Positions 8,837 through 18,669 are shown, numbered from the stretch's first letter. The stretch is 64,000 nt of DNA from Prevotella sp. OH937_COT-195 (GCF_003932845.1 NZ_RQZH01000012.1:26599-90598); one strand, 5' to 3'. Numbers and translations: made by a program. The notes: a model not told the origin generated them from the letters alone.

Positions 8837-10156
8837 ATGAAAGTAATGAAATTCGGCGGTACCTCTGTAGGTTCTCCGGAACGCATAAAGGACGTATCAT
8901 CATTGTTGACAAATGTAGGAGAACCTGTTTTCGCAGTACTCTCGGCAATGTCGGGTACCACCAATTCGCTCGTAGAGATTTCAAATCATCTATACAAAAA
9001 GAATCCCGACAAGGCAAACGAAGTTATAGACAACCTTGAAGCGGCATACATGAAACATGTTGAGAAATTATATTCTACGGAAGAATATCGCACCACAACA
9101 CGCGAATTCCTGCGCGAAAGATTCAACTTTCTACGCTCTTTCACGATTGGACTCTTCACGAGTTTCGAGGAAAAGAACATTGTGGCACAAGGTGAGATAA
9201 TGAGTACGAACATGATGGTGAACCACATGAAAGAGAACGGACACGATGCCGTGTTGCTCAATGCTCTCGACTTTATGAGAACAGACAAGAACGAGGAGCC
9301 GGACACTAAATATATCCATGACAAATTGAATGGTATAATGAGTGTTGAAGACGGGCATCGGGTATATGTCACACAAGGATTCATCTGTCGCAACGCATAC
9401 GGCGAAACAGACAATCTACGGCGTGGAGGGAGCGATTATACGGCATCGCTAATCGGTGCCGCAATAAGTGCAGACGAAATACAGATATGGACAGACATTG
9501 ACGGCATGCACAACAATGACCCGCGAGTCGTTGAAAAAACGGAAACCATCAGGCAACTGCACTTCGAGGAAGCTGCGGAACTTGCTTATTTCGGTGCAAA
9601 GATTCTACACCCCACATGCATACAGCCGGCACAACAAGCCGGTATACCCGTACGCCTCAAAAACACGATGCAGCCGGAAGCACCGGGCACTGTCATTAAT
9701 GATGAGAAAGTGAAAGGAAAGATTAAGGCAGTAGCCGTAAAAGACAATATAACGGCGATAAAGGTAAAAAGTTCGCGAATGCTTCTTGCTACAGGTTTCC
9801 TTCGCAAAGTGTTCGAGATATTCGAAAGTTTCCAAACACCCATTGACATGGTGGCAACGAGCGAGGTGGGTGTGTCGATGAGTATAGAAAATGACTTACA
9901 CCTTGATGAAATTGTCGAGGAACTTAACAAATATGGTACAGTAACGGTTGACAGTGACATGTGCATAGTCTGCGTTGTCGGCGACCTTGATTGGAACAAT
10001 GTTGGTTTCGAAACGATAGCGGCCGACGCTCTGAAGAACATTCCGGTAAGAATGATATCATACGGAGGTTCTAACTATAACATATCATTCCTTATACGCG
10101 GAACAGATAAAAAACGGGCACTGCAAAGCCTGTCGGACACTCTGTTTCATAAATAA
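8837..10156 (+). CDS. lysC: Aspartate kinase (monofunctional)
   Basis: 439 residues. Phosphorylates L-aspartate in the first step of lysine, threonine and methionine synthesis. The N-terminal kinase domain opens with MKVMKFGGTSVGSPERI (nucleotide and substrate loop KFGGTS), and GGSDYTASLIGAA and the IWTDIDGMHNNDPR segment form the active site. Two ACT-type regulatory domains follow (around 300-439; DMVATSEVGVSMSIEND is typical). There is no fused homoserine dehydrogenase, since the protein ends right after the second ACT domain. Feedback control by end products is expected from the ACT pair but not provable here. It sits between the FtsE-like gene and a glycosyltransferase. Confidence 0.95.
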   Translation: MKVMKFGGTSVGSPERIKDVSSLLTNVGEPVFAVLSAMSGTTNSLVEISNHLYKKNPDKANEVIDNLEAAYMKHVEKLYSTEEYRTTTREFLRERFNFLRSFTIGLFTSFEEKNIVAQGEIMSTNMMVNHMKENGHDAVLLNALDFMRTDKNEEPDTKYIHDKLNGIMSVEDGHRVYVTQGFICRNAYGETDNLRRGGSDYTASLIGAAISADEIQIWTDIDGMHNNDPRVVEKTETIRQLHFEEAAELAYFGAKILHPTCIQPAQQAGIPVRLKNTMQPEAPGTVINDEKVKGKIKAVAVKDNITAIKVKSSRMLLATGFLRKVFEIFESFQTPIDMVATSEVGVSMSIENDLHLDEIVEELNKYGTVTVDSDMCIVCVVGDLDWNNVGFETIAADALKNIPVRMISYGGSNYNISFLIRGTDKKRALQSLSDTLFHK

Positions 10157-10189
10157 AGGGCATGTAAATGCCACATTGTAAAGATTATA

Positions 10190-11314
10190 ATGCTGAATAC
10201 GATAATAATATCAATACTTGCAATAGTAGCCATAATTTCGCCATTGTTAAGCATTTACATGCGGAGACAAAGGTTCGACACTCCCGATGTGGAAAGTGAG
10301 GGGTTGCCGGTGTCGGTAATTATAGCCGTACATGACAACGCAGAGGAATTGGAAAGCAATCTGCCCGCATTCCTCGGACAAGACTACCCTCCGGGATTCG
10401 AAATTATTGTCGTAGCGGCTAAAAGTGAAGACGGAACCGAAGACGTACTCAAAAGGTTTAAAGGAAATGAAAAACTTTATACAACATTCATTCCTGACTC
10501 TTCGAGATACATAAGTAGGAGAAAACTTGCACTCACACTCGGAGTAAAAGCCGCACACCACTCTCTGCTTCTGTTCACGGATATTACATGTCGTCCTGCC
10601 TCCGACAAATGGATAGAGTCGATGGCAGGTTGCATGAAAACGGGTAAAAATATCGTAATTGGCATGACGGTCTATGATGAAGATACCCCCCTACCCTACC
10701 GCTTCCAACGTCTGTATGACGACATGGCACATGCCAACGAAGCCTCATTCGGAATTGCATACAGTTCTGCAAGCAAAAATATAATGACACTTCGTGACGA
10801 CTTTATGAACCGCAGAGGGTTTGAGGGGAACCTGAAATACATGCGTGGAGAATATGATTTCATTATAAACAAGTATGCGGCAAAAGATTGTACGGCCGTA
10901 ACAAATTCGCCGGATGCACTGCTTGTTGAAAAGTGTCCGACAGATAGGGAGTGGCGCAACCACCGACTGTTCTACATGGAAACACGCAGGCACCTGCAAA
11001 GGAAGACGAGACACAGAATGCCACTGTTGATTGATGGTATTTTATTATATTCAAGTTTGTTGCTCCCGATTGCAGCAACAGCATACGGCGCAATGTCAAA
11101 CGACATTACCGTTCTTGTTTCCGCACCGACTGCCATGTTGTTTTCAGTAGTGTTGAGGAGTGTGATTGCCCGCAAAAGGATGGCACAGTTCTTTACCGAA
11201 ATTCCTGCATGGAAAATCGTTCCGCTTGAAGTCGGAAGTCACCGGCAGAAACTTATCCACTGGTTGGCATACAAGCGAGCCGACAAATACGATTTCATTA
11301 CGCATAAAATATAA
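10190..11314 (+). CDS. Membrane-anchored family 2 glycosyltransferase
   Basis: 374 residues. An N-terminal helix (about 3-22) precedes a GT-A domain starting at LPVSVIIAVHDNAEELE, followed by a family 2-like LLLFTDITCRPAS in place of a clean DxD. Two further hydrophobic helices lie near residues 280-330 (LLIDGILLYSSLLLPIAATAY and VLVSAPTAMLFSVVL). This is the topology of processive or lipid-linked sugar transferases that work at the cytoplasmic membrane. Acceptor and sugar are unknown. Located 33 bp after lysC and 42 bp before fbp, so it may share their transcript; no linked polysaccharide genes here. Confidence 0.8.
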   Translation: MLNTIIISILAIVAIISPLLSIYMRRQRFDTPDVESEGLPVSVIIAVHDNAEELESNLPAFLGQDYPPGFEIIVVAAKSEDGTEDVLKRFKGNEKLYTTFIPDSSRYISRRKLALTLGVKAAHHSLLLFTDITCRPASDKWIESMAGCMKTGKNIVIGMTVYDEDTPLPYRFQRLYDDMAHANEASFGIAYSSASKNIMTLRDDFMNRRGFEGNLKYMRGEYDFIINKYAAKDCTAVTNSPDALLVEKCPTDREWRNHRLFYMETRRHLQRKTRHRMPLLIDGILLYSSLLLPIAATAYGAMSNDITVLVSAPTAMLFSVVLRSVIARKRMAQFFTEIPAWKIVPLEVGSHRQKLIHWLAYKRADKYDFITHKI

Positions 11315-11356
11315 TTTCCAATCTATCTTAATATTAACTACAAAAAATCTAACGCT

Positions 11357-13333
11357 ATGAATCAGTATGACATTGTAAAAGACATGCGCTATCTGGAATT
11401 GCTTTCGCATACATTCCCGACAGTGGCAGATGCAAGTACGGAGATTATAAATCTCCAAGCAATTCTTAATCTTCCCAAAGGAACAGAACACTTCCTTGCA
11501 GACATACACGGTGAGTACGAGGCTTTCCAGCATGTGTTGAAAAATGCATCGGGCAACATTAGGAGAAAGGTAAACGAACTCTTCGGAAACGAAATCCGCG
11601 AAAACATCAAACGAGACCTGTGTACATTGATTTACTATCCGGAACAAAGATTGGAACTGATAAAGAAAAAGGAAGAAGATCTGAAAGAATGGTATCAGAT
11701 TACCATACACCGGCTTGTAAGAGTGTGCCGTGAGGTTTCGTCTAAATATACTCGCTCGAAAGTGAGAAAATCACTACCACAGTCGTTCTCGTATATCATT
11801 CAAGAACTGCTGCACGAACGTCCGGACGATGTAAACAAGAGTGCATACGTTTCTGCAATCATAGAAACAATTATATCAACCGGCAGAGCAGACGATTTCA
11901 TAATTACAATATCTAACGTGATACAACGCCTTGCAATAGACCAACTGCACATTCTCGGCGACATATATGACCGCGGTCCCGGGGCACACATCATAGCCGA
12001 CACACTGAGCAAATATGGTTCGTGGGATATGCAATGGGGAAACCACGATATATTATGGATGGGCGCAAAGGCAGGAAACGATGCCTGCATCTGCAACGTT
12101 CTGCGTGTCTCGATGAGATATGCCAACCTTGACACACTCGAAGACGGGTATGGAATAAACCTCGTTCCTCTGCTTTCGTTCGCACTCGATACCTACGGCG
12201 ACGACCCATGCACGGAGTTTATGCCAAAGTGTGGCAAAGACGACATGATGGACGATCGTACAAAACTGAGGATTGCACGGATGCACAAAGCCATTGCCGT
12301 GATACAATTTAAGGTCGAGGCGGAACTTTTCGAAAAATACCCACAATGGAAAATGCAGAACCGCGAACTATTGAAAAATATAGACTACAAACGAGGCGTA
12401 TGCACAATAGAAGGCAAGGAGTATAAAATGACAAGTTGTAATTTCCCGACCATAGACCCTAAAAACCCGAACAAACTTACAAAAGAAGAAGACGAATTAT
12501 TGAAAAGGCTGCACGACTCGTTTGTACACAGCGAGAAATTGCAACATCACATGTGGACCATGCTCTCGCATGGATGCATGTACTCGGTGTTCAACAATAA
12601 CTTGCTGTTTCATGCTTCAATACCGCTTAACCAAGATGGTACGCTGAAAGAGGTTGAAATTTACAAAGGCAGAAAATATAAAGGGAAAGAACTTATGCAC
12701 CACACCGGTATGCTTATTCGTGCCGCATTCCAGAACGACTCTTCTCCAAAAGAAAAAGAATATGCAATAGACTATTTCCTGTATTTGTGGTGCGGACCGG
12801 ACTCTACGTTGTTCGACAAGGCAAAGATGGCAACATTCGAACGTTATTTCCTTACCGACAAAGAAACACACAAAGAAGAGAAAGGTGTGTTCTTCCACAT
12901 GCGTGACAATGAAGAAGTTATGGATAGAATCATGGACGACTTCGGACTGACCGGTTCCAACCGCCACATTATCAACGGCCATGTGCCGGTGCATGTCACA
13001 AAAGGTGAGAATCCAATAAAAGCGAATGGAAAACTTATGGTGATAGACGGTGGATTCTCGCGAGCATATCATAAGGAAACAGGAATCGCAGGATACACAT
13101 TGGTATATCACAGTCGCGGATTTGAACTCGTGCAGCATGAACCATTCACAAGTGCCGAGGATGTGGTAAAAACCGGTGCAGACATCAAAAGAACCACACA
13201 AATCGTGGAAATGTCGTCACGACGCATGAAAGTGGCTGACACGGATAAAGGCGTCGAGTTACGCAAACAGATAAGCGACCTCGAAGAACTACTCTACGCA
13301 TATCGTCATGGCTTTATAAAGGAGATGCGATAA
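11357..13333 (+). CDS. fbp: Fructose-1,6-bisphosphatase, class III
   Basis: 658 residues, the large Firmicutes/Bacteroidetes type. Hydrolyses fructose 1,6-bisphosphate to fructose 6-phosphate for gluconeogenesis. It has the metallophosphoesterase motifs ADIHGEYEAF (Asp49, His51), GDIYDRG at 201-207, GNHD at 228-231 and later NGHVPVHVTKGENP and IDGGFSRAY near the C-terminus. Unlike class I and II enzymes this family is Mn-dependent. It belongs with pfkA at 35.7 kb as the opposing step. Good ATG start. A weak terminator-like stem follows. Confidence 0.97.
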   Translation: MNQYDIVKDMRYLELLSHTFPTVADASTEIINLQAILNLPKGTEHFLADIHGEYEAFQHVLKNASGNIRRKVNELFGNEIRENIKRDLCTLIYYPEQRLELIKKKEEDLKEWYQITIHRLVRVCREVSSKYTRSKVRKSLPQSFSYIIQELLHERPDDVNKSAYVSAIIETIISTGRADDFIITISNVIQRLAIDQLHILGDIYDRGPGAHIIADTLSKYGSWDMQWGNHDILWMGAKAGNDACICNVLRVSMRYANLDTLEDGYGINLVPLLSFALDTYGDDPCTEFMPKCGKDDMMDDRTKLRIARMHKAIAVIQFKVEAELFEKYPQWKMQNRELLKNIDYKRGVCTIEGKEYKMTSCNFPTIDPKNPNKLTKEEDELLKRLHDSFVHSEKLQHHMWTMLSHGCMYSVFNNNLLFHASIPLNQDGTLKEVEIYKGRKYKGKELMHHTGMLIRAAFQNDSSPKEKEYAIDYFLYLWCGPDSTLFDKAKMATFERYFLTDKETHKEEKGVFFHMRDNEEVMDRIMDDFGLTGSNRHIINGHVPVHVTKGENPIKANGKLMVIDGGFSRAYHKETGIAGYTLVYHSRGFELVQHEPFTSAEDVVKTGADIKRTTQIVEMSSRRMKVADTDKGVELRKQISDLEELLYAYRHGFIKEMR

Positions 13334-13371
13334 ACATATTTATCCGATATTGCTTTAAACTAAACAGTGAA

Positions 13372-13422
13372 TTACGTCTCGTTTCATGGTCTTCCGTATT
13401 AAAGATTGTGAACGGGACGTAA
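13372..13422 (+). terminator. Possible terminator after fbp
   Basis: An imperfect 12-bp stem, TTACGTCTCGTT (13372-13383) with AACGGGACGTAA (13411-13422), one G-T pair, loop 27 nt. No strong U-run follows, so this is weak. Confidence 0.35.
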
Positions 13423-13535
13423 ACTGATTAACAAACAATTTGAAGTCACATTAATATTACATGTCTTTGTTTTCCGAGATAAAAAGAATTATAAAGCTAA
13501 CTTTACAATACTCATTAACTCGAAATATTACATAC

Positions 13536-13543
13536 TACATTTG
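13536..13543 (+). promoter_or_regulatory. -7 box for the TonB-dependent receptor gene
   Basis: TACATTTG matches TAnnTTTG, 28 bp before the ATG at 13571, in a 237-bp AT-rich intergenic region. Confidence 0.5.
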
Positions 13544-13570
13544 CAATAATATTTGTAATACATCGTTATA

Positions 13571-15934
13571 ATGAAGATGAAAAGAATAATATCAAGTCTC
13601 TTGTTTATCTTTGTTGTAGCAACAACATTTGCTCAGTCATTCACGTTGCAAGGGCGTGTAACCGATCAAGAAAACAATCCGGTGGAACTCGCGTCAGTAG
13701 TCAGTCAGGGAAAACTGACAATGACAAACCTCAACGGAGAATTCAGCATGGAATTACAATCGGCAGACTCTGTAAGTGTAAAGTTTTCTATGATAGGATA
13801 CAAAACAAAGACAAGAGTGTTACGTCGTCCGAAAGGGAAACTTACATTACAAGTACAACTGCTTGATGCCGGACTGCTTGATGAGGTCGTGATAACAGAG
13901 CGGAGACGACAGACAGGTACAACTCAGGAAATAGACACGAAACAACTCGGTACCACACCATCCGCTTCAGGAAACAAAGTGGAAGAACTGATACAACAAC
14001 AAGCCGGAGTAAGTACGCATAGCGAGTTGTCATCACAATATAACGTAAGAGGTGGAACGTTCGATGAAAATTCTGTATATATAAACGATGTTGAAGTGTA
14101 CCGCCCTTTCCTTGTACGTAGCGGACAACAAGAGGGACTGTCGGTAATAAACGGAGACATGGTGGAGAAAGTAGGCTTCTCCACCGGAGGGTTCGAGGCA
14201 AAATACGGCGATAAGATGTCATCTGCTCTTGACATAACTTATAAACAACCTAAGAAATTTGAAGCCAATGTAACGGCAAGCATGCTCGGAGCAAGTGCAT
14301 ACGTCGGATTCGGAACAAAGAAAATATCATGGACAAACGGTTTCAGATACAAGACTAACAAATATCTGCTCGGTTCGCTTGAAACGAAAGGAGAATATAA
14401 CCCTTCATTCATTGATTATCAGACATACTTAAGTTACCGGCCAAACAAGAGATGGACTATTGACTTTATAGGAAACATTTCGGACAACCATTATAATTTC
14501 GAACCGGAAGATAGGGAGACTAATTTCGGTACCATGGAGAACGTAAAGTCGTTCAAGGTATATTTCGACGGACAGGAGAAAGACTTGTTCCGTACATTTT
14601 TCGGTTCACTGAACATTACACGGAATTTCGGAGAAAACACAAAGGTATCGCTCATAGGATCGGCATTCAAGACACGCGAACAGGAAACTTATGACATTCA
14701 GGGACAATATTGGCTCACACAGACAGAGACAAGCGAAAACCTCGGTGTGGGTACATATATGGAACATGCGCGTAATTACCTTAATGCCACCGTTGCAAGC
14801 ATGAGACTTATGCTTAGCCATAAAACAAGAAAACACGATATTCGAGCAGGTATAACATTTAAGTTAGAAAATATAGAAGAAAATACACGGGAGTATGAAA
14901 TGAGAGACTCAAGCGGATACAGTGTGCCACACACTGGAAAAGATCTGTATATGATTTACTCACTAAACTCACATAATAAACTGAAAGCTAAAAGAATAGA
15001 AACATACATTCAAGACACTTACAAATTCTCTTCTGGCGATAATTTCTTTACACTTAACTACGGAGTGCGTTTCTCGCATTGGAATTTTAACAAGGAAAGC
15101 ATATTCAGTCCGCGACTATCTCTCGGCATGGTGCCGGCATTCAACGACAATGTAACATTCAGGTTCGCCACCGGACTTTATTATCAGGCACCATTCTTCA
15201 AAGAACTTAGGGATACGATGACCATAAACGGGGTGACACATGCAAAATTAAACGACAAAATAAAGAGCCAACGCTCAATACATTTCATTGCAGGAATGGA
15301 CTACAGATTCAAGATGATGAACCGACCATTCAAATTCTCGGCAGAAGCATATTTCAAGTTGCTTGGAAACCTTGTGCCATATTCGGTAAACAATGTAAAG
15401 GTTGTGTATGATGCAAGTCAGCAGTGCAACGGGAATGCGATGGGGCTCGATTTGAAATTGTTCGGGGAGTTTGTAGAGGGAAGTGACTCGTGGATAACGC
15501 TCTCCGTAATGAATACAAGAATGAAACTCAACGGACACAACATACCGTTGCCCACCGACCAGAGGTTTGCACTCAATCTGTTCTTCACTGACTATTTTCC
15601 GGGGACGGACAAATGGAAAATGGCATTGAAACTCGCTTATGCCGATGGACTTCCATTTGGAGCACCACACCGCAGACTCGATATTATGCCGTTCAGGGCA
15701 GCAGCATACAAACGTGCAGACATTGGCATGAGTTTCAGGGCTTTCGATAATGAAAAGAGACAAAAGAAAAGTATTTTCAGGAATGTTTGGATTGGCATAG
15801 ACTGCCTGAATCTGCTCGGAATAAACAATGTCAATTCATACTATTGGATTACAGATGTGACCAATCAGCAATATGCAGTACCAAACTATCTGACAGGCAG
15901 ACAGATTAACGGAAGAATTCTTCTTGAATTCTAA
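13571..15934 (+). CDS. TonB-dependent outer-membrane receptor
   Basis: 787 residues. Signal peptide (MKMKRIISSLLFIFVVATTFA), then a carboxypeptidase-regulatory-like beta domain (FTLQGRVTDQENNPVELASV), a plug domain (about 115-230; VEELIQQQAGVSTHSELSSQYNVRGG and VYINDVEVYRPF) and a C-terminal 22-strand barrel ending in aromatic-rich strands (final residue Phe). It transports an unknown ligand across the outer membrane using TonB energy. No SusD-like partner or glycoside hydrolase is adjacent, so it does not look like a polysaccharide utilisation locus; siderophore, vitamin or peptide uptake are alternatives. Own promoter; stands alone before the propionate operon. Confidence 0.92.
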   Translation: MKMKRIISSLLFIFVVATTFAQSFTLQGRVTDQENNPVELASVVSQGKLTMTNLNGEFSMELQSADSVSVKFSMIGYKTKTRVLRRPKGKLTLQVQLLDAGLLDEVVITERRRQTGTTQEIDTKQLGTTPSASGNKVEELIQQQAGVSTHSELSSQYNVRGGTFDENSVYINDVEVYRPFLVRSGQQEGLSVINGDMVEKVGFSTGGFEAKYGDKMSSALDITYKQPKKFEANVTASMLGASAYVGFGTKKISWTNGFRYKTNKYLLGSLETKGEYNPSFIDYQTYLSYRPNKRWTIDFIGNISDNHYNFEPEDRETNFGTMENVKSFKVYFDGQEKDLFRTFFGSLNITRNFGENTKVSLIGSAFKTREQETYDIQGQYWLTQTETSENLGVGTYMEHARNYLNATVASMRLMLSHKTRKHDIRAGITFKLENIEENTREYEMRDSSGYSVPHTGKDLYMIYSLNSHNKLKAKRIETYIQDTYKFSSGDNFFTLNYGVRFSHWNFNKESIFSPRLSLGMVPAFNDNVTFRFATGLYYQAPFFKELRDTMTINGVTHAKLNDKIKSQRSIHFIAGMDYRFKMMNRPFKFSAEAYFKLLGNLVPYSVNNVKVVYDASQQCNGNAMGLDLKLFGEFVEGSDSWITLSVMNTRMKLNGHNIPLPTDQRFALNLFFTDYFPGTDKWKMALKLAYADGLPFGAPHRRLDIMPFRAAAYKRADIGMSFRAFDNEKRQKKSIFRNVWIGIDCLNLLGINNVNSYYWITDVTNQQYAVPNYLTGRQINGRILLEF

Positions 15935-15993
15935 CGAATTATATTTATAATTTATTTAATTGATAAAATTGTATCATTTAAAAATAAATTTCG

Positions 15994-16001
15994 TACCTTT
16001 G
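15994..16001 (+). promoter_or_regulatory. -7 box for the mce-mmdA operon
   Basis: TACCTTTG, followed by CA, 37 bp before the mce ATG. A TTG at 15969-15971 is 22 bp upstream and may act as the -33 element. Confidence 0.65.
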
Positions 16002-16037
16002 CAGACATCATATAACCATTTATATATATAAAATATT

Positions 16038-16442
16038 ATGAAGATATCTCACATTGAACATTTGGGCATTGCCGTCCAAAGCATTGAGGAAGCACTACCC
16101 TATTTCGAACAGGTACTCGGATTGAAGTGTTATGCGGTAGAAGTGGTTGAAGACCAAAAAGTTAAGACTGCATTCTTGAAATGCGGTGAAACGAAATTGG
16201 AACTTCTTGAACCAACATCACCGGAGAGTACTATACAGAAATGGCTCGACAAAGGAAACAAAGGAGTACACCACGTTGCTTTTTGCATAGAAGACGGAGT
16301 GTCAAATGCCCTTGCAGAATGTGACGAGAAAGGCATACGTCTCATTGACAAAGCTCCACGCAAAGGTGCAGAAAAACTTAACATTGCATTCCTTCACCCG
16401 AAATCAACATGTGGTATCCTAACAGAACTTTGCGAACACTAA
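16038..16442 (+). CDS. mce: Methylmalonyl-CoA epimerase
   Basis: 134 residues, VOC/glyoxalase fold. Interconverts (R)- and (S)-methylmalonyl-CoA between mutase and decarboxylase in the succinate-propionate pathway. Metal ligands are expected at the paired His: IEHLGIAV near residue 8, GVHHVAFCIED near the middle, and Glu near the end. The family context is decisive: it is first in an operon with the carboxyltransferase (27 bp apart) and the biotin carrier. Length normal for the family. Confidence 0.92.
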   Translation: MKISHIEHLGIAVQSIEEALPYFEQVLGLKCYAVEVVEDQKVKTAFLKCGETKLELLEPTSPESTIQKWLDKGNKGVHHVAFCIEDGVSNALAECDEKGIRLIDKAPRKGAEKLNIAFLHPKSTCGILTELCEH

Positions 16443-16468
16443 GTGTCATAACAAATATAAAATAAAAG

Positions 16469-18022
16469 ATGAGCAAACAATTAGAAAAAATCAAAGAGCT
16501 TATCGCCAAGCGCGAGCAGGCTCGTCTTGGAGGTGGCGAAAAAGCCATTGAAAAACAGCATGCACGCGGTAAATATACAGCACGCGAGCGCATAGATATG
16601 CTTCTTGATGAAGGCAGTTTCGAAGAAGTGGATATGTTCAAACTCCACCGTTGTACAAACTTTGGTATGGAGAAGAAACAATTCCTCGGCGATGGTGTCG
16701 TTGCCGGTTCCGGAACAATTGACGGACGACTTGTTTACGTTTTCGCTCAAGACTTTACCGTAAATGGCGGTTCTCTATCGGAGACAATGGCTGAAAAGAT
16801 ATGCAAGGTAATGGACATGGGTATGAAGATGGGGGCTCCTGTAATCGGCATCAATGACTCTGGTGGCGCACGCATTCAGGAAGGTATAAATGCACTTGGT
16901 GGATATGCGGAAATATTCGAACGCAATATCCTTGCAAGCGGAGTAATACCACAAATATCAGGTATCTTCGGACCGTGTGCAGGCGGTGCGGTTTATTCTC
17001 CCGCACTTACCGATTTCACACTTATGATGGAAAATACCTCTTACATGTTCCTTACCGGTCCGAAAGTGGTAAAGACCGTTACCGGCGAAGACATTGATCA
17101 AGAACACCTCGGCGGTGCTTCTGTTCACGCCTCAAAGAGCGGTGTCACACATTTCACTGCAAAGACCGAGGAAGAGGCTGTTGAGATGATAAAGACTCTC
17201 ATCAGTTATATTCCACAGAACAACATGGAGGAAGCGCCTCGCAAGAAATGTACAGACCCGATAGATCGTAAAGCCGACATATTAAATGAGATTCTTCCCG
17301 ATGACCCGAATAAGGCATACGATATGTATAAAGTCATCACAGCCATTACTGACGATGGAGAGTTCTTCGAGGTACAGCCTAAGTTTGCCAAGAATATAAT
17401 TGTCGGTTTCGCACGTTTCAATGGTCAAAGTGTAGGTATTGTAGCAAATCAGCCTTCAGCATACGCCGGTGTACTCGATGTAAACGCAAGTCGCAAGGGT
17501 GCACGTTTTGTTCGTTTCTGTGATGCGTTCAACATTCCTATCGTATCATTGGTTGACGTTCCCGGTTTCCTTCCCGGTACGGGACAAGAGTACAATGCCG
17601 TTATTCTCCACGGAGCTCAACTCCTCTACGCTTATGGCGAGGCTACCGTTCCAAAGGTTACAGTCACTCTTCGTAAGAGTTATGGCGGTTCGCACATTGT
17701 TATGGGATGTAAGCAGTTACGCACAGACATCAACTACGCATGGCCGAATGCGGAAATTGCAGTCATGGGTGCTTCTGGTGCTGTTGCCGTACTTTATGCC
17801 AAAGGTGCCAAGGAAGCCGAGAATCCGGCAGAATATCTGGCAGAGAAAGAGCAGGAATACAGCGACTTGTTTGCAAATCCGTATCAGGCTGCCAAATACG
17901 GATATATCGATGATGTCATCGAACCGCGCAACACTCGTTTCCGCATCTGCCGGGCATTGGCACAACTTGCTACAAAACGCGACTCGTTGCCGGCAAAGAA
18001 ACATGGCAATATTCCAATGTAA
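16469..18022 (+). CDS. mmdA: Acyl-CoA carboxyltransferase subunit (methylmalonyl-CoA decarboxylase alpha / propionyl-CoA carboxylase beta)
   Basis: 517 residues with the paired crotonase-like carboxyltransferase domains: IGINDSGGARIQEGI and GPCAGGAVYSPALTDF (N half), DVPGFLPGTGQEYNAV and KSYGGSHIVMGCKQ (C half). Transfers carboxyl between biotin and propionyl/methylmalonyl-CoA. In Bacteroidetes the usual role is the decarboxylation of methylmalonyl-CoA to propionyl-CoA. Neighbours are mce, a 50-aa ORF and the biotin carrier. The Na+-pump beta subunit gene (mmdB/oadB) is not found here, so the coupling partner is elsewhere or absent. Confidence 0.93.
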   Translation: MSKQLEKIKELIAKREQARLGGGEKAIEKQHARGKYTARERIDMLLDEGSFEEVDMFKLHRCTNFGMEKKQFLGDGVVAGSGTIDGRLVYVFAQDFTVNGGSLSETMAEKICKVMDMGMKMGAPVIGINDSGGARIQEGINALGGYAEIFERNILASGVIPQISGIFGPCAGGAVYSPALTDFTLMMENTSYMFLTGPKVVKTVTGEDIDQEHLGGASVHASKSGVTHFTAKTEEEAVEMIKTLISYIPQNNMEEAPRKKCTDPIDRKADILNEILPDDPNKAYDMYKVITAITDDGEFFEVQPKFAKNIIVGFARFNGQSVGIVANQPSAYAGVLDVNASRKGARFVRFCDAFNIPIVSLVDVPGFLPGTGQEYNAVILHGAQLLYAYGEATVPKVTVTLRKSYGGSHIVMGCKQLRTDINYAWPNAEIAVMGASGAVAVLYAKGAKEAENPAEYLAEKEQEYSDLFANPYQAAKYGYIDDVIEPRNTRFRICRALAQLATKRDSLPAKKHGNIPM

Positions 18023-18045
18023 GGAAACATTTAACATTAATACAA

Positions 18046-18198
18046 ATGAAACAAAACGAAGTATTTGCTGCCATTGCTCTTGCGATGCATGAATTTCAAG
18101 GCAATAATGTGCATGACAAGGAGACTGGTATCATTACCATAAAGGAACATCACTCCGATTGGTCTTCAAGAATACTCACGATGACAGCCCGTCCTTAA
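18046..18198 (+). CDS. Small 50-residue protein in the mmd operon
   Basis: Short ORF from ATG 18046 to TAA 18198, 24 bp after mmdA and 20 bp before the carrier gene. Predicted product MKQNEVFAAIALAMHEF continuing to LTMTARP. An EVFAAIALAMHEF helix resembles the EVVAAIAAAL-type segment at the C-terminus of decarboxylase gamma/delta subunits, and Veillonella MmdE is a 55-residue epsilon subunit of that kind. A homologous role here is inference. It has no transmembrane helix. The regular spacing in the operon argues for a real gene. Confidence 0.6.
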   Translation: MKQNEVFAAIALAMHEFQGNNVHDKETGIITIKEHHSDWSSRILTMTARP

Positions 18199-18218
18199 CT
18201 TAAAACGTCTAATAAAGT

Positions 18219-18650
18219 ATGAAAGAATACAAGTATAAAATCAACGGCACAGATTATGAAGTGCAAATCGGTGACGTGGAAGAGAACATTGCCACAGTAA
18301 CCGTTAACGGAGAAGAATATAAGGTAGAGATGGAGAAAGAGGCAGAACCTGAAAAGAAGAAGGTTGTGGTAAACCCTGCCGCCGCAAAACAATCCAACTC
18401 TACGGAAAGTACCACAGCAAAGGGAAATGTAAATACCGCAAATGCCATAAAGGCTCCACTCCCCGGTGTAGTGACTGATATAAAGGTTGCAGTGGGCGAT
18501 GAAGTCAAAGAAGGAGATACGGTAGTTATACTCGAAGCGATGAAAATGGCAAACAACCTTGATTCGGAGAAAAGCGGCAAGGTTACAGCAATTCTCGTTA
18601 AAGTGGGAGACAGCGTAATGGAGGACACTCCGCTTGTTGTAATCGAATAA
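18219..18650 (+). CDS. mmdC: Biotin carboxyl carrier protein (mmdC-like)
   Basis: 143 residues. An N-terminal domain precedes a Ser/Thr/Ala linker and then the lipoyl/biotinyl domain (about 75-143). Biotin is attached at Lys109 in LEAMKMAN, the standard EAMKM motif. It carries carboxybiotin between the mmdA carboxyltransferase and its partner. Last gene in the operon: a strong hairpin follows and the next genes are on the other strand. Confidence 0.9.
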   Translation: MKEYKYKINGTDYEVQIGDVEENIATVTVNGEEYKVEMEKEAEPEKKKVVVNPAAAKQSNSTESTTAKGNVNTANAIKAPLPGVVTDIKVAVGDEVKEGDTVVILEAMKMANNLDSEKSGKVTAILVKVGDSVMEDTPLVVIE

Positions 18651-18669
18651 GCACGACCTTGTTATTACA

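Noticed and set aside
11144..11710. 188-residue minus-strand ORF spanning the glycosyltransferase and fbp boundary
   Set aside because: Composition (many Phe and Val) is that of an antisense shadow; both overlapping plus-strand genes are well supported.
13571..15934. Polysaccharide utilisation locus
   Set aside because: There is no SusD-like gene, sulfatase or glycoside hydrolase next to the TonB receptor.
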